Origin: Theobroma cacao
Taxonomy: Eukaryota > Streptophyta > Magnoliopsida > Malvales > Malvaceae
Length of the DNA stretch: 64,000 nt
Direction of reading: 5' to 3'
Assembly: GCF_000208745.1 (NCBI RefSeq)
Contig: NC_030854.1
Coordinates: forward strand, 22,634,122-22,698,121
In this document: positions 1 to 11,796 of the stretch, in pieces
How positions within the stretch are numbered: position 1 is the first letter of the stretch
Layout of the letters: each line of letters begins with the position of its first letter
The notes under the pieces: generated by a model
What the model was told of the DNA's origin: nothing
Database searches by the model: none
The model's input: the letters and a program-made list of their open reading frames with translations, nothing else
Position numbers and translations under genes: made by a program

Positions 1-615
1 TGATTTATGCTATTTTTTTAGTTAAATAATAAAATATCCTAAGCTTGACACATGGCATTTTCTTATTAGTCAATTTTTAAAACTTTTAAAATTTTATCCT
101 TTTTATCTCCACCACACAATTAGTCAATGGTCAAAATGAGGATAAGGGATGACCATGTGCTGGAAAAATGTCCTGGTGATGAAAAATTACTGTTTTGCCC
201 CTAGGGTGGTAAAATTACCATTTTACCCCTATACTCCAAATTATACCGAAATTAAAATTTTTTTCACTTCTAAACCTCAAATCATACTCCAATAAGTCAA
301 AAATCTTTTCTAAAAATTTCCATTTTGTCCTCAAGTGGCAAATGACCATTTTGCCCTTGGATAGCGAAAATTCTGATTTGACTCCAAATGGATCATCGAA
401 CTCCGAATCACCATATTAAACTATTATGGGACTTTAAAATTCTTAATTTCATTGTAAATTCTCTATTTGATCTAGTTCGAGGCTTAAATCAACTTTGTTG
501 TACCTCTAGGTACAATAACGACTTTTGTAAATTTTTCGGGACTCTCCTAGCATGCAAACATGCTATCCATCACATGTATGTCATGACAAATATTTTTATA
601 GAGTCCGGCTTGTCA
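1..615 (-). repeat. LTR of family A, 5' part, minus strand, cut by window start
   Basis: Read on the minus strand this begins TGACAAGCCGGACTC at 615 and matches the first ~600 bp of the two solo LTRs at 4,450 and 11,797. Shared landmarks are the TGTCATGACATACATG block, the 'TTGTACCT..GGTACAA' block, 'GCCTCGAACTAG', and the GGGCAAAATGGTCATTTTGCC-type dyads. A polypurine tract lies directly outside its start, so it is a 3' LTR of a minus-strand Gypsy-type element and not a solo LTR. The remainder lies outside the window. Confidence 0.8.
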
Positions 616-630
616 TCTTCTCCCCCACTT
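616..630 (-). other. Polypurine tract (plus-strand primer site)
   Basis: On the minus strand the 15 bases AAGTGGGGGAGAAGA abut the TGACA start of the LTR at 615. An uninterrupted purine run in this position is the standard PPT of LTR retrotransposons, and this form is typical of Gypsy elements. Confidence 0.75.
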
Positions 631-881
631 GGATCAACCATATGATCCTTCTTCATGACTGATTTCGACATCCGGCTAAATATTAATACTTTAATATTAT
701 TTCATTAATAAAATATTATTTTATTCCAAAAATTTTATCTTGTCTCCTTGATACCCAAAATACCTTATTATGCCTCACTTGACTTCCGAATCGCCGTTTA
801 TCACTTTTAAACATTTTAATTGACCTCAATTTGTATCCGATCAACTTTATTTATCACCATATTAAAGTATGGGGTATTTCA
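631..881. other. Degenerate retroelement remnant, unassigned
   Basis: This AT-rich stretch lies upstream of the PPT in minus-strand terms and should be the 3' end of an internal region, but I see no open frame. On the minus strand its far end (881 downward) begins TGAAATACCCC, a common opening for dicot LTRs, so it may instead contain the start of another, unrelated LTR. I cannot decide between these. Confidence 0.35.
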
Positions 882-1625
882 TATACTATGCTTGATTGCT
901 TTTTCATTGGGAAGTGAAGCCTTACGTGTGTGGCTTGAAATTGATTATCTGATTTTTTTGGTGCTCGATGCCGTATTTTCTTTTGCATGTCTTTCATCTG
1001 TTTATTTCCTTGGTATTATTAACTCAGTTGGAATTTTATATTTTCTCCAAAAGTTTTTTACACCATATATTGCTTGTAGTGTTTTCATTTTTGCTCCTTC
1101 TTTTTTTTCTTTTTGGTATGGTTTTTTGGTGGATTGTATTTTGTTTTGATCATTTTGGATTTAGCATTTTCCATTTTTTCACTAGTTTTAAATTATCTGT
1201 TGGTTTTGTATTGGGGTTTTATTGTTTCATTTTCCTATTTGTTTTGGTTTTGAGTGCGTTATATTTTCTTTTGATTTATTTTGTATTAGGATTTTTAATT
1301 TTTTATTTGGTTTTGGGTTTAAGTTGGCTGTTTTGATTTTTCTCTTAGTTTAATTTATTTGTTCTAAATGTTTTGTTATAGACTTAGATTTGATTTTTTT
1401 TTTTTACACTTCACTGTAATGCAAATTCCTTGTTGCTTTTTGAGTTTATTCTTTTTGTCTTATTGTGGCTTTTTATTTGGTTTTTGTGTTTTTCCCTTAT
1501 TTTTTGCAATGTATGCGAATTGTTGGATATTACTTACCCTTTTCGTTTTCATTTTGGGTTTGAATTAGGCTTTCAAAATGAGCAATTAGTAAATTTGTAT
1601 AATTGTGTTTAAAGGTTTATTTATT
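882..1625. other. T-rich stretch, no gene recognised
   Basis: About 740 bases with a strong excess of T over A on the plus strand and many TTTTGG and TTTTAT words. Several overlapping open frames exist, but they are runs of Phe, Leu and Val, as expected when a T-rich strand lacks stop codons. No domain, PBS or LTR end is visible. It sits where the gag and 5' LTR of the Copia element should be. Confidence 0.4.
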
Positions 1626-1639
1626 AGGTTCAGATGGAG

Positions 1640-2170
1640 GAAGGTTTTAGGGTTTCTGTTGGTTTGGGTTCCTAAAGGATCCCATGTGATTGCTAACCCA
1701 CAAAGACCCATCAAAGTGTGGGTACCTTTAAAGAAAAACTGAAAGTTTGTTTTGTAGATTGAGTAAGGAGAAAAGGGTCAATGTTTTAAAGCTCAACCAA
1801 AAAAGAGCCACCCTTGATTCTTAGATAATGGTTGCTCAAGACACATGACTGAAAACAAGTAGCTATTTTCAAAGCTTGATAATGGAAGAGTGGTAGTGTT
1901 TCCTTTGGATATAACTTTAAAGGTATTATCCACAGAATTGGAACCATAGGTAACATCTTTCAAACTCAAATCAAGCATGTTTTATTTGTAAAAGGTCTAA
2001 AGCATAATCTGCTAAGCGTTAGTCAACTTAGTGATAGAGGTTTTAGAGTATGCTTTGATTCCCATGGATGTCAAGTGATTGATTTTGATAGTAACAAAGT
2101 TGCATGCATTGGCAAAAGAATTAAGAATATGTATGTCATCTTTCTGGATGAAATCGAGCCTAGTGAATCA
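1640..2170 (+). pseudogene. Copia protease region (gag C-terminus and aspartic protease), broken
   Basis: This should cut the Gag-Pol polyprotein. The frame reads WVPKG and later VWVPL, typical of the gag-protease linker of SIRE-type elements. From 1,821 it reads LDNGCSRHMTENK, the Copia protease active-site block. The catalytic Asp is kept (codon 1,824-1,826), but the usual Asp-Ser-Gly is Asp-Asn-Gly. Several stops and frame changes break the stretch on both sides. It runs directly into the integrase zinc-binding region. Confidence 0.8.
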
Positions 2171-2172
2171 TG

Positions 2173-3219
2173 CCTTATTGCCAATGAAGTGTGTGATAGT
2201 TGGTTGTGGCATAAAAGGCTATGACATGCTAGCATGCACACCATATCAGAACTTTTAAGAAAAGACTTAGTCATTGGACTTCCAAAGTTGTCATTCGAAA
2301 ATGACAAGGTTTGTGATGCATGCCAATTTGGGAAACAAGTTACAAGTTCATTTAAATCTAAGAAAATCATATCAACCTCTAGGCCACTTGAATTATTGCA
2401 TGTTTACTTGTTTGGACCAATCACTGTTACTAGTCTAGGAGGCAAGTCATATGGCTTTGTTATTGTTGATAATTACTCTAGATTTACATGGGTATATTTT
2501 CTTGTTCATAAAGTTGATGCATTCCCAATGTCTGTTAAATATAGTAGAAAAGTTCAAAATGAAAAAAACCTTACCATTGTTAGTGTTAGAAGTGACCATA
2601 CTGGTGAATTTGAAAGTGACAACTTTGAAATCTTTTGCAATGAAAATGGTTTTGACCACAATTTTTCTGCTCCTAGAACTCCACGACAAAATGGAATTGT
2701 TGAAAGAAAAAATAGGACTTTGAAAGAAATGGCAAAGACAATGCTTGTGAAAACAACTTGTTAAAATATTTTTGGGCCAAAGCTATGAACATTGCAGCTT
2801 ACATTCTAAATAGAGTTTCCATTAGAGCCATGATTTCTAAAACACCTTATGAGCTTGACAAAAGAAGAAAACCAAATATTTCTCTCTTAAGGAATTTTGG
2901 ATGCAAATGCTTTATTTTAAATAATGGAAAACACACCTTGTAAAAGTTTGATGCTATGAGTGATGAGGCAATTTTCTTAAGCTATGCATTGAACTCTAAA
3001 GCACATAGACTATTTAACAAAAGAACTCTAGTTATAGAAGAGTCAATGCATATTGTTTTTGATGAGACTAATGCTACGAAAAGAAAGATAGTGTTTGATG
3101 ATGATGATGCAGATGACATTGAGAAGAAAATGGGAAAAATGAGCTTAGATGACAAAAAAGATAATGGAGAGAGCTCAAAGGAGAAATATGGTGAAGAGCC
3201 ACCATTAGAAGACTTGTAA
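2173..3219 (+). pseudogene. Copia integrase, frameshifted, first catalytic Asp replaced by Tyr
   Basis: Integrase inserts retrotransposon cDNA into the genome. The HHCC zinc finger is visible as LWHKRL, a stop at 2,222-2,224, HAS, and then CDACQFGKQ. The core domain follows in an open stretch at 2,234-2,764. Of the catalytic triad, the second Asp (SDHTGEF, codon 2,594-2,596) and the Glu (VERKNRTL, codon 2,702-2,704) are kept with the usual 35-residue spacing. The first, in the LDLFGP-type motif, is Tyr (HVYLFGP, codon 2,405-2,407). A frameshift near 2,760 moves the C-terminal part (YILNRV, TPYEL, FGCKCF) to another frame. The acidic tail (DDDDADDIEKK) ends at 3,219. The gene is dead by both mutation and frameshift. 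Confidence 0.9.
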
Positions 3220-3228
3220 AGAATTTAA

Positions 3229-4449
3229 GAACAACACAACGATCTTCCTAGAAGTTGGAAATTTGTAAGAAATCATCCTCAAGAACTAATCATTGGTGAT
3301 CCTTCTAAAGGTGTCAAAACTAGAAGAAGATTAAGAGAAGCTTGTGAGTATCTTGCATTCATATCATAAGTGGAACCAAAGAACTTTGAGAAAGCTAAAA
3401 AAGAAGAGAGTTGGATGATAGCTATGCAAGAAGAGCTAGGCCAATTTAAAAGGAATAAGGTTTTGACCTTAGTTCTAAGGCCAACTAACCATCCAATTGT
3501 TGGTACAAAATAGGTATTTAAGAACAAGATGAATGAGTTGGAAAATGTGGTGAGAAACAAGGAAAGGTTAGTTGCTTAAGGCTACAATCAAGAAGAAGGT
3601 ATCGATTATGATGAAACCTTTGCCCCAATCGCTAGAGTAGAAACCATTAGACTTTTACCTGCCTATGCATGCTTTATGAACTTTAAATTGTGTCAAATGG
3701 ATGTTAAAAGTGCATTTCTTAATGACTTTATACAAAAAGAAGTATATGTTGAACAACCTTTTGGTTTTGAAGTGTTTAATAAAGTTGATCATGCACATCA
3801 ATTGCATAAAGCTCTATATGGATTAAAATAAGCTCCTAGGGCTTGGTATTAAAGACTTTCTAAGTTTTTAATCGAAAAGGGATATTTCAAGGGGAATGTA
3901 GATAATACTCTGTTTATTAAGAAAAATGAAACGAATTTGATTGTAGTCCAAATTTATATTGATGATATAGTATTTGGTGATACTAATGAAAGGTTGTGTG
4001 AGAATTTTGCTAAGGAAATGCGAGGAAAATTTGAAATGAGCATGATAGGAGAACTAAAGTTTTTCCTTTGTCTTCAAATCAAACAATGTGAGGATGGAAT
4101 ATTCATCAACTAAAAAACGTAAACTAAAGAAAAGCTAAAGAAATTTGATGTGATGAATATGAAATCAATTGGAACTCCTATGAGCCCCTCCACAAAGCAT
4201 GACAAAGATTATAGCGGGAAAAATGTGGATCAAAAGCTTTATAAAGGTACGATCGGTTCACTCCTTTATCTAACTGCAAGTAGACTTGATATTTTGTTTA
4301 GTGTTTGACTATGTGCAAGATTCCAATCATGTCCGAAGGAATCACATTTGACGGTAGTGAAAAGGATTTTTAGATATCTCTTGGATACTAAAGGCTTAGG
4401 CTTATGGTATCCAACAGGTTCATCTTTTAATCTTTTTGGCTATTCCGAT
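3229..4449 (+). pseudogene. Copia reverse transcriptase, many stops
   Basis: RT copies the element RNA into cDNA. The opening block EESWMIAMQEEL is followed by the GTK-stop-VFKNK position (stop 3,511-3,513), then TFAPIARVETIRLL, MDVKSAFLN (first catalytic Asp) and QPFGFE. ALYGLK-stop-APRAWY and IYIDDIVFG follow; the YIDD box is at 3,955-3,966 and both catalytic Asp codons are intact. KRIFRYLLDTKGLGLWYP leads into RNase H. At least five in-frame stops fall where the family has Gln or Trp (for example 3,577-3,579, 3,829-3,831, 3,850-3,852). The gene is cut at 4,449 inside the RNase H GYSD motif by a solo LTR and resumes at 7,245. Confidence 0.92.
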
Positions 4450-7244
4450 TGTCAGACCCGACCCTATAAATACATGTCATGACATACATGCACTGAGTAA
4501 CATGTTATTACGTTAGGAAAGTCCCTAAGAATAGATGAAACCCGGTATTGTACCTAACGGTACACTTGAGTTGATTTAACCTCGAACTAGTTCAAATAGG
4601 AATCGTAGGATGAAATTTAATATTTTGCAGTCCAGGAATGACTAAAAATGATTGTTTGGAGTTCGAGGGTGCATTTGGGGTAAAATGGAAAATTTTGATG
4701 TTCAGGGGCAAAATCGTCATTTTGCCACCCAAGATAATAATTTGATCATGGAGTGAAATTTTTGACCAAGATTAACTATTTGGAGTATAATTTAATGATA
4801 GGAAGTGAAAAATTTCAATTTCGGTAATTTTCGAAATATAAGGGCAAAACGGTAAATTTATCGTTTCGGGGTAAAAATCGTAATTTTCACCACCCAAAAC
4901 TTGTCAAAATCATAGGATTTATTTATTTTTGGTATGAATAACTATGGTATGTGAAGTGGTGAAAAATTGAAGTTTAAAGGATGAAATTTTAAAAACGGAC
5001 CAACGAGAAAGTGACACATGGCATTTTTTTATGAGTTAATATTTTTTAATGAAAAGTCAGCCCATTTAAACCCCATATTAGGTGCTGGCCGGCCATAAGG
5101 AAAGAACAAGAGAGAAAATAGAGAGGAAAGGAAGAAAAGAGAAAAACAAAGGAAAACTAGAAAATTCAAAGGGAAAATCGCGTTTTTCGCCCGTTTATGC
5201 GTCTAACAATAATATTTGTCGACTTTAGCTTGATTTCTACCTTTCCTATGCCTTTATTTCCATTTAGCATGCTTGAGGAGAGAGATCAAAAAGTGANNNN
5301 NNNNNNNNNNNNNNNNNNNNNNNNNNNNNNNNNNNNNNNNNNNNNNNNNNNNNNNNNNNNNNNNNNNNNNNNNNNNNNNNNNNNNNNNNNNNNNNNNNNN
5401 NNNNNNNNNNNNNNNNNNNNNNNNNNNNNNNNNNNNNNNNNNNNNNNNNNNNNNNNNNNNNNNNNNNNNNNNNNNNNNNNNNNNNNNNNNNNNNNNNNNN
5501 NNNNNNNNNNNNNNNNNNNNNNNNNNNNNNNNNNNNNNNNNNNNNNNNNNNNNNNNNNNNNNNNNNNNNNNNNNNNNNNNNNNNNNNNNNNNNNNNNNNN
5601 NNNNNNNNNNNNNNNNNNNNNNNNNNNNNNNNNNNNNNNNNNNNNNNNNNNNNNNNNNNNNNNNNNNNNNNNNNNNNNNNNNNNNNNNNNNNNNNNNNNN
5701 NNNNNNNNNNNNNNNNNNNNNNNNNNNNNNNNNNNNNNNNNNNNNNNNNNNNNNNNNNNNNNNNNNNNNNNNNNNNNNNNNNNNNNNNNNNNNNNNNNNN
5801 NNNNNNNNNNNNNNNNNNNNNNNNNNNNNNNNNNNNNNNNNNNNNNNNNNNNNNNNNNNNNNNNNNNNNNNNNNNNNNNNNNNNNNNNNNNNNNNNNNNN
5901 NNNNNNNNNNNNNNNNNNNNNNNNNNNNNNNNNNNNNNNNNNNNNNNNNNNNNNNNNNNNNNNNNNNNNNNNNNNNNNNNNNNNNNNNNNNNNNNNNNNN
6001 NNNNNNNNGATTTTTGATGTTTTAGAAATAAATGTGACAAATAAAAATATATTGTGTTGATTATGAAATTGAGTAATTGGAGGCTGACAATTATTTTGAA
6101 ATATATATTTTCCTATGAATGGCTTATGAAATATGAGTATAGGTGGCTATATTTGATAAATTGCATTGGAAATTTATGTAAGCTGTTTTTATTATGCAGG
6201 TTGGGTAAATAAATAAAAGCCACGTTATACTGTCGAAATTTTATTAAAATTGGTGGGTTTAGTCACTGCAGTGACGGGTTTTCGTGGACTGCTTATTAGA
6301 GGGGCACGACAAACCCGGTTACATAGTTACTCTGATTATAGAGGCGAGGAGGATAACTCTCGGGGTAGTATTAGAGCTCACTTTACGTCGAACCCCCACG
6401 TGAATGTGTAACTCGGCCAACGCCAAGGAACGACTTGTTTTAAAAATAAAAATGTGTTTCACATGTAAATATCATAACAACCTTAGCGGACACGGTTAGA
6501 TGCCTTGGTCAAGGTATCCCCGATGATTAGTTTTGGCTTGAGCCTTGTTTTTTAATAAAAGACATAAGCCTTAACAACTGTTTTGGTAAATTACAAATAT
6601 TTTATGGTTTAAGGAATAAATTGAAAACCTTATGAAATGGTTTGTGATTTGTTGTTTAAACTTGCCTCCATGTTACTCGCCTTTAGATATTTATGACAAT
6701 GTCGTTTACTCATTGGGATTGCAAAATCTCACCCACCTCCTTTCTAAACATTTCAAGTCCGTGGTAGCTTGTAGATACCTTATTTTGTCGAGGATTCCAG
6801 TTGACATCTCTATCTCACAGACAGTAAGTTACTATCACCAATACTTGGTGTATTTTGGACCACTTGCCATTGTAATTATTATTGTACATTATAACTCTGT
6901 AAATTATTGTATGTATGAAATTATTTTACTTCCAAGTTATAAAAGATTTCTTACACGTATTTCTATAAATATTGTTTTATATAAAAATATTATATTTTAA
7001 TCAATATTTTGAATAGTAAATTTGTCTATAAATCCTTTTAAAATATTTTTGTCTTTTGATTTACTTGAGTCGAAAACTACTGAAAATTGTTTAAAATGGA
7101 ATGTTTAAAAATGATTTCTCACAGAAAAGGCAAGAAACTGATATGTAAGCCTTGCGGGGTTCTGATTGGCATTTCGGGTAATAAGTGTCAATTGGGACGT
7201 CGCGGCTGTTGTCATGGGTTCAAGGGAGGTTTCGGGTCGTGACA
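4450..7244 (+). mobile_element. Solo LTR, family A, TSD CCGAT
   Basis: It begins TGTCAGACCC, ends GGTCGTGACA, and is flanked by CCGAT on both sides (4,445-4,449 and 7,245-7,249). Removing it rejoins the Copia RNase H frame (GYSD then DADFAGSK), which proves the insertion. There is no coding sequence and no second LTR, so it is a solo LTR left by recombination. Length is 2,795 bp including 712 unknown bases. The U3 part has GGCAAAATCGTCATTTTGCC at 4,707-4,726 and related dyads at ~4,852-4,910. Confidence 0.93.
5297..6008. other. Assembly gap (712 N)
   Basis: A run of unknown bases inside the solo LTR. Apparent long open frames on either strand across it are artefacts of N codons. Confidence 0.99.
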
Positions 7245-7660
7245 CCGATGCTAATTTTGCTGGTAGCAAAACTGATTGGGAAAGCACTAGTGGTACTTGT
7301 CAATTCCTTGGAGACATGCTTGTGCCTTAGTCTTGCAAGAAACAAAATTATGTTGCTCTATCAACTACTATGGATTAGGTAGCAACTAAATGATTTTGGA
7401 ATGGCTATGCATAAAGTTCCCATTTATTGTGATAATATGAGTGCCATAAATATCTCCAAAATCCTGTTCAACACTTTAGAACAAAGCACATAGAAATTAG
7501 ACATCTTTTTATTAGAGATCATGTGCTTAAGGTAGATATTGAAATAGATTTTGTAGACACCTTGCATTAATTGGCTAACATTTTCACAAAACCATTGAGT
7601 GAAGAACAATTTTGTAGAATAAGGAGAGATCTAGGAATGATTGATGCTAATGAAGTCTAA
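7245..7660 (+). pseudogene. Copia RNase H C-terminal part and pol end, broken
   Basis: This continues the RNase H domain interrupted at 4,449. RNase H degrades the RNA strand of the RNA:DNA hybrid. DADFAGSKTDWESTSG, CQFLGDMLVP and NYVALSTT are followed by a damaged stretch, then VPIYCDNMSA with its catalytic Asp, HIEIRHLFIRDHV, VDTLH, IFTKPLSEEQF and LGMIDANEV before a stop at 7,658-7,660. The ending GMIDANEV-stop is typical of Copia pol. Frameshifts lie between 7,370 and 7,460. Confidence 0.9.
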
Positions 7661-8400
7661 AATGTATTGAAATAATCATGTTTTTGATGATATATGGCAT
7701 AATGATTGTGTTCATTCCTTGATGTAATCAGTTAGGAAGTGTAATGATTGTGTTCAAATAGGGATGCTAAAAGGGAAATAAGACTCACATTAATCAATTA
7801 AGACTTCCTTTAATCAATTAGAACATCTTTGTCTTAAGTTAGCTAAGCTAAGTCAGTGAACTTTTGATTAGTTAAAGGTGTCCTTAATCAGTTAATGAAA
7901 AGTTAGACACTTTGCAGAACTTTAAGTTAGAGATATAGTAATCGGTGAAGACTTAGGCTAATCGATTAGAACACCCTTGCTAGTAAAAGAACTATCAAGC
8001 AGGAAAATTTCAAATAAAAAAAATACTAGGCAAGTGGTACGGGAAATCATCCACTCAAAATGTGGGTAACCGGTTAATGACCCTTTCTTAAAAGACCTTC
8101 GAACTATTAAAAGAACCATTTCCTAAAAAATCAAGACCCAAGAACTTCTAGATTTTCCTTTCTCCATTTTCCTCCAAAACCCGATAAACCTTAAGTAAAG
8201 AAATCCCTTTTGGTGAAAACATCTCTTACACACAAGGTGGCTGAACAAGGAAAGGGAAAAGAGAACGTGATGATCCTCCATCTCTTCCTCTGAAGAAGAA
8301 AAGGAAAACCTAAGAATCCTCAATTAAGAAGAAGAAGAAGAAGATTTTAGAGAAAGGGAAAGGAACAGTTGATACAAGAATCCTCACAAGAAAATGTACC
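7661..8400 (+). other. Non-coding spacer of the SIRE element between pol and the extra coding region
   Basis: No open frame. It contains several TTAATCRRTTAA-like palindromes (taatcaatta at ~7,794 and ~7,813, taatcagtta at ~7,876, taatcgatta at ~7,960, taaccggtta at ~8,069), the same motif that fills the LTR of this element. A GAAGAAGAAGAAGAA run lies near 8,330. Confidence 0.6.
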
Positions 8401-9189
8401 TATTCTATTTCTCGATTTAGGAATAAGTTGCATGCTGATATACTAAAGAGAATAAAAAATACAACAATTTCATGTGGGAAGTTCTTTTATTGGCTTAGTT
8501 TTAATGAAGTATAGGTAGTGAAAGAGGATTTAGATGGATATTTTGAAACCTTGAAACTGAGGAATATGAGTATCTTTGGGGATAGAATGTTTAGCCCCTC
8601 ATTGGTAAAAGAATTTTATTCTAGTATTGCTGTGGACAAAACTAAACTATTTAATCAAGACAAATTTATAGAAGATGGTTTGAATGTTTTTCTAAATGGT
8701 AGCGAATTTCATATAAATGTTCGAGACTTAGGAGAATTTCTAAAAACAAAGTTTGAAGTGGGGGAATTCAAAATGCCTAAAAAATATGATCCCAATCATG
8801 TTTAGGAAATTGTAACTGGAAGGAAAGAGAAATTTCCCTCATGAAGTTATGCCAATGACATTAAAAAAGGTCAACTCAGAATCTTACATTAATTTATTAC
8901 AACTACACTCCATGGAAGGAGTAGTAACTTTAACTATGTTAGTGCCTAGGACTTGTGGCTGAAGGAAGCTGTGTTTAATGACATTCCACTGAATGTAGAT
9001 AGATACATGGTTGAAAGACTCAAGGCAACTTTGCTAGGAGATAAGGCTAACTTGCCATATGGCAACATTATTTCAGCTTTGCTGAAAAAGAAAGGGATCT
9101 GGAGTATAATATTTCAAGCAGACTTAACTAAAAATAAAGGTCAAGGAATCTTTTTAGGGAATATGTTGAAAATAGGCTACAAACTATAG
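8400..9189 (+). pseudogene. 'Env-like' third coding region of the SIRE element, plant-transposon-protein type
   Basis: SIRE elements carry a further gene of unknown function after pol. The longest open pieces are 8,518-8,805 (FKMPKKYDPNHV at the end) and 8,953-9,189. Between them the same protein continues with single stops (KGQLRILH, then FITTTLH, then DLWLKEAVF). The order, an N-terminal domain, 'LRILH', 'DLW', 'ERLKA..LPYGNIISALLKK', resembles the so-called putative plant transposon protein domain seen in several retroelements. The resemblance is from memory and needs a profile search. No signal peptide or membrane span is seen, so 'envelope' is only a label. Confidence 0.6.
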
Positions 9190-9291
9190 AGGAATGAATG
9201 CATCAAAACCTTAAAAAGTACACGACTACGCCCCACTGTTGGAAATCCTTCCACACCTCTCACCAGAGTCAACTAACCTCCTTCTCAAGGT

Positions 9292-10149
9292 GAAATGATC
9301 TTTAATCTGCTCATGAGGATTGATGAGAAGTTAACTGAACAAGCTGTGAAGATAACAAAGATTGGAGAGAAACTTTAGCAGCTTGAAGTCCTTCTATATG
9401 AAGCCAAGACAACCAAATCCCCTACTTCTGAAGCTCCAGCCATTGCTGTAAGTATGTCCAGTGAAAGAACTATTGAGCAATTTAATCCACACACATCTAA
9501 ACATGGAAAAGAATTTAAGAAAGAGCAAGTAGACAATGAAAAGGAGAAACATGCTATAATACCTTTCGAAATAGAAAAAGGCCAAGAAATTGGCCAAGAA
9601 AAAAAAGATGAAGAAGTTGAAAAGGAAATTGAACAAGAAGGAGAAGCAGTGAAGGAAACTTAAGGTGATGAAGAACATTTAGCTGTAGGAAAAGATGATG
9701 AAAATCCCTCTAAAGAATCTGAAGGCATTGTAATCTTTAATTTTATTAGAGACATTCTCAAGGAAGCGAAAGCTGACTAGGCAAAACAAAGTGCAGAGAT
9801 GGAATAAGAGGTTCAGTCAGCTTAGAAAGAAAAGAACAAGTTTCAGGGGAAGTAGATCAAGATAATGGTAACGCAGATGATAGTGCTTCTATTGCTAAGA
9901 AAATTGTAAGAAGGGGCAGAAAAAACAATGGCCACTAAAACCAAAGTTTTTAGAAGAAGAAAATTTGCCAAAATAGCTGAGTCCATTATCAAACTAGTTC
10001 CTAAATCTGCATCACCCCAAGACATCTCCTCTATATCTTCCTCATCTTTTGAGCTCAAATCCCTTCATTCCATTCATGTTGAACCTTTTAATGTTCACCT
10101 AGGGACTGATGAATCTTCCTTAAATGATTCCTCTTTCGACTTTGATTAG
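9292..10149 (+). pseudogene. Coiled-coil, charge-rich C-terminal part of the SIRE third coding region
   Basis: The frame reads MIFNLLMRIDEKLTEQAVKI, then a stop, then a Ser/Thr-rich linker and a very acidic and basic heptad-like stretch (KGQEIGQEKKDEEVEKEIEQ) to a stop at 9,661. Further fragments follow with stops to 10,149, including a basic patch (KTKVFRRRKFAK, 9,937-9,972) and a Ser-rich tail ending DSSFDFD. It looks like one long protein ending in a coiled coil, as in SIRE third genes. Function is unknown, and at least five stops break it. Confidence 0.55.
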
Positions 10150-10554
10150 ATGTATTTTAGCTTTAGGCCTCGTTTTTGTATGATGACAAAAAGAGGGAGA
10201 AAAGTAGGAAAGTAGGAAAATAGGAATAAAGTAAGCTGGTAGGAAAGACAAATGTAGTCTTTAAGCTATGCCTTTATTTTGGTGTGTTTTATGATTAAAC
10301 TAAGTTTTATGTTTTATGCGGAGTTATGAACAATGGTTGAAGCTTATGTTTTTATGACGAAATTGTGTTTATGCTTATGTGGTTTATGTTTTAATGATTG
10401 AATGCTTTTATTTTCCATACTTGTATATTGGATAGTTTTAATAGGGCACATATTTAGGGGGACCACATATTCAAGGGGAGCAATCCCTAAATTTGCACAT
10501 AAATCCTTTGTTATAGACATTGCACGTTTAATTTATGGGTGTTTTGTCATCATT
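10150..10554 (+). other. SIRE 3' non-coding segment
   Basis: It contains the lineage-typical phrase 'atgatgacaaaaagagggag' near 10,179-10,198 and T/A-rich non-coding DNA up to the PPT. No gene is seen. Confidence 0.7.
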
Positions 10555-10569
10555 AAAAAAAAGGGAGAA
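10555..10569 (+). other. Polypurine tract of the SIRE element
   Basis: AAAAAAAAGGGAGAA lies directly before the LTR opening TGTTGACTTG at 10,570. This is the usual position and composition of the plus-strand primer. Confidence 0.8.
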
Positions 10570-11796
10570 TGTTGACTTGATATATTTTTTATGATAACAA
10601 AACATTCCTCATTCATTAATGTCTAACTTCATTATTTAAGTGTGCAGGATAAAGTAAATTCCCTCATTGAAATGAATGATTAAAAGTAAATCATATAATA
10701 GATAGGCTAATCAGTTAATGTGGGAAAGATGGAAAGAGTTAGTGAAGATAGGGCTTTTGTAACTTATTATCAAAAGGCCTTAATCAGTTAAGGAATGGCT
10801 GAGCTACAAGTTGAAGCAAAATAGGAAAATGTTAATCAGTTAGTACTAGGCTTAACTAATTAGGAAGCTGCTGGACAAAGGAAAACAAAGGTGTGCTAAT
10901 CGGTTAAGGCAAAAAGTTAATTGGTTAGAGCACAAAATTTGAAGAATCTCCAAAGTGCCAAAATTTAAATTTAAAGTGAAGGTGACCATTGAATGGAGCC
11001 AAAATAATGAAGTGTAAATTCGAAGAAGTTTCAAATAATTAGAGCTTGTGTTAATCGGTTAAGGTTAAAGGAAGTAAAGTTCCAATCAGTTAAAGGGAGA
11101 GTTAACTAGTTAGAGGAAGTTTACTGAAGTAAAGAAGCTTGAAGATAGAGATATCTTAATTAGTTAAAGTCTCTTATAATTGGTTAACATAGAGTACTCA
11201 GCATCAAGATAGTGCAAGGCAAAAAAGTTGTAATTGGTTATAGCTTTCTATAACTAGTTAGCCGAACTTTGTTTGTTGATTTGAATTTAAGCACTAGGGG
11301 AAAAAATAATTGTTAGAATGGCATTAGAGTTGTCTTTAACGGCTAAAAACTATCTCCAATAGAAAAATTTGGCTCCTCAAGTATAAAAGGAAGCTCCAAC
11401 GGTCAAAAAAGGGTGAGTGAATGAGAATAAAGCCATTTTGAGCAAAAAGCCAAAGAACCTTCACGAAAAACACTTGTCCTTTATTCCTATTCCAGAAAAA
11501 GTGTTTGGGCTTGATTGTAATCTTTCCAATATTGTAAAGATACTTAGTTGTACTACTTTTTCTTCTCTTTCTCAAGAAATTAAAGTATGGGAAGCACTTT
11601 AAAGGTTGTTGTAAAGGTTTAGAGCTTGGGTTAGAAGCTCACCTTATAAAAGCTTGTTGGAAGCTATTAATTCCACCAGTGTAGTAAAGTTGGGTTAAAA
11701 ATCCTTGATTAGGAGATTAAGATAGTGGATGTAGGTCAAGGGGACCAAACCATTATAAATACTTTTACATTGTCCACTTTTCTTTACTCTTCCTTA

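Noticed and set aside
820..1612. Several overlapping hydrophobic small proteins
   Set aside because: Runs of Phe, Leu and Val in a T-rich strand with few stops; overlapping frames, no domain, no start context.
5197..6060. Long open frames on both strands across 5,197-6,060
   Set aside because: They consist almost entirely of unknown bases; N codons hide stops.
6632..7000. A 122-residue plus-strand protein in the solo LTR
   Set aside because: Not conserved with the second family-A solo LTR, and lies wholly in LTR sequence.
8123..8323. A minus-strand protein in the SIRE spacer
   Set aside because: Low-complexity Ser/Phe-rich frame opposite a purine-rich tract; no domain.
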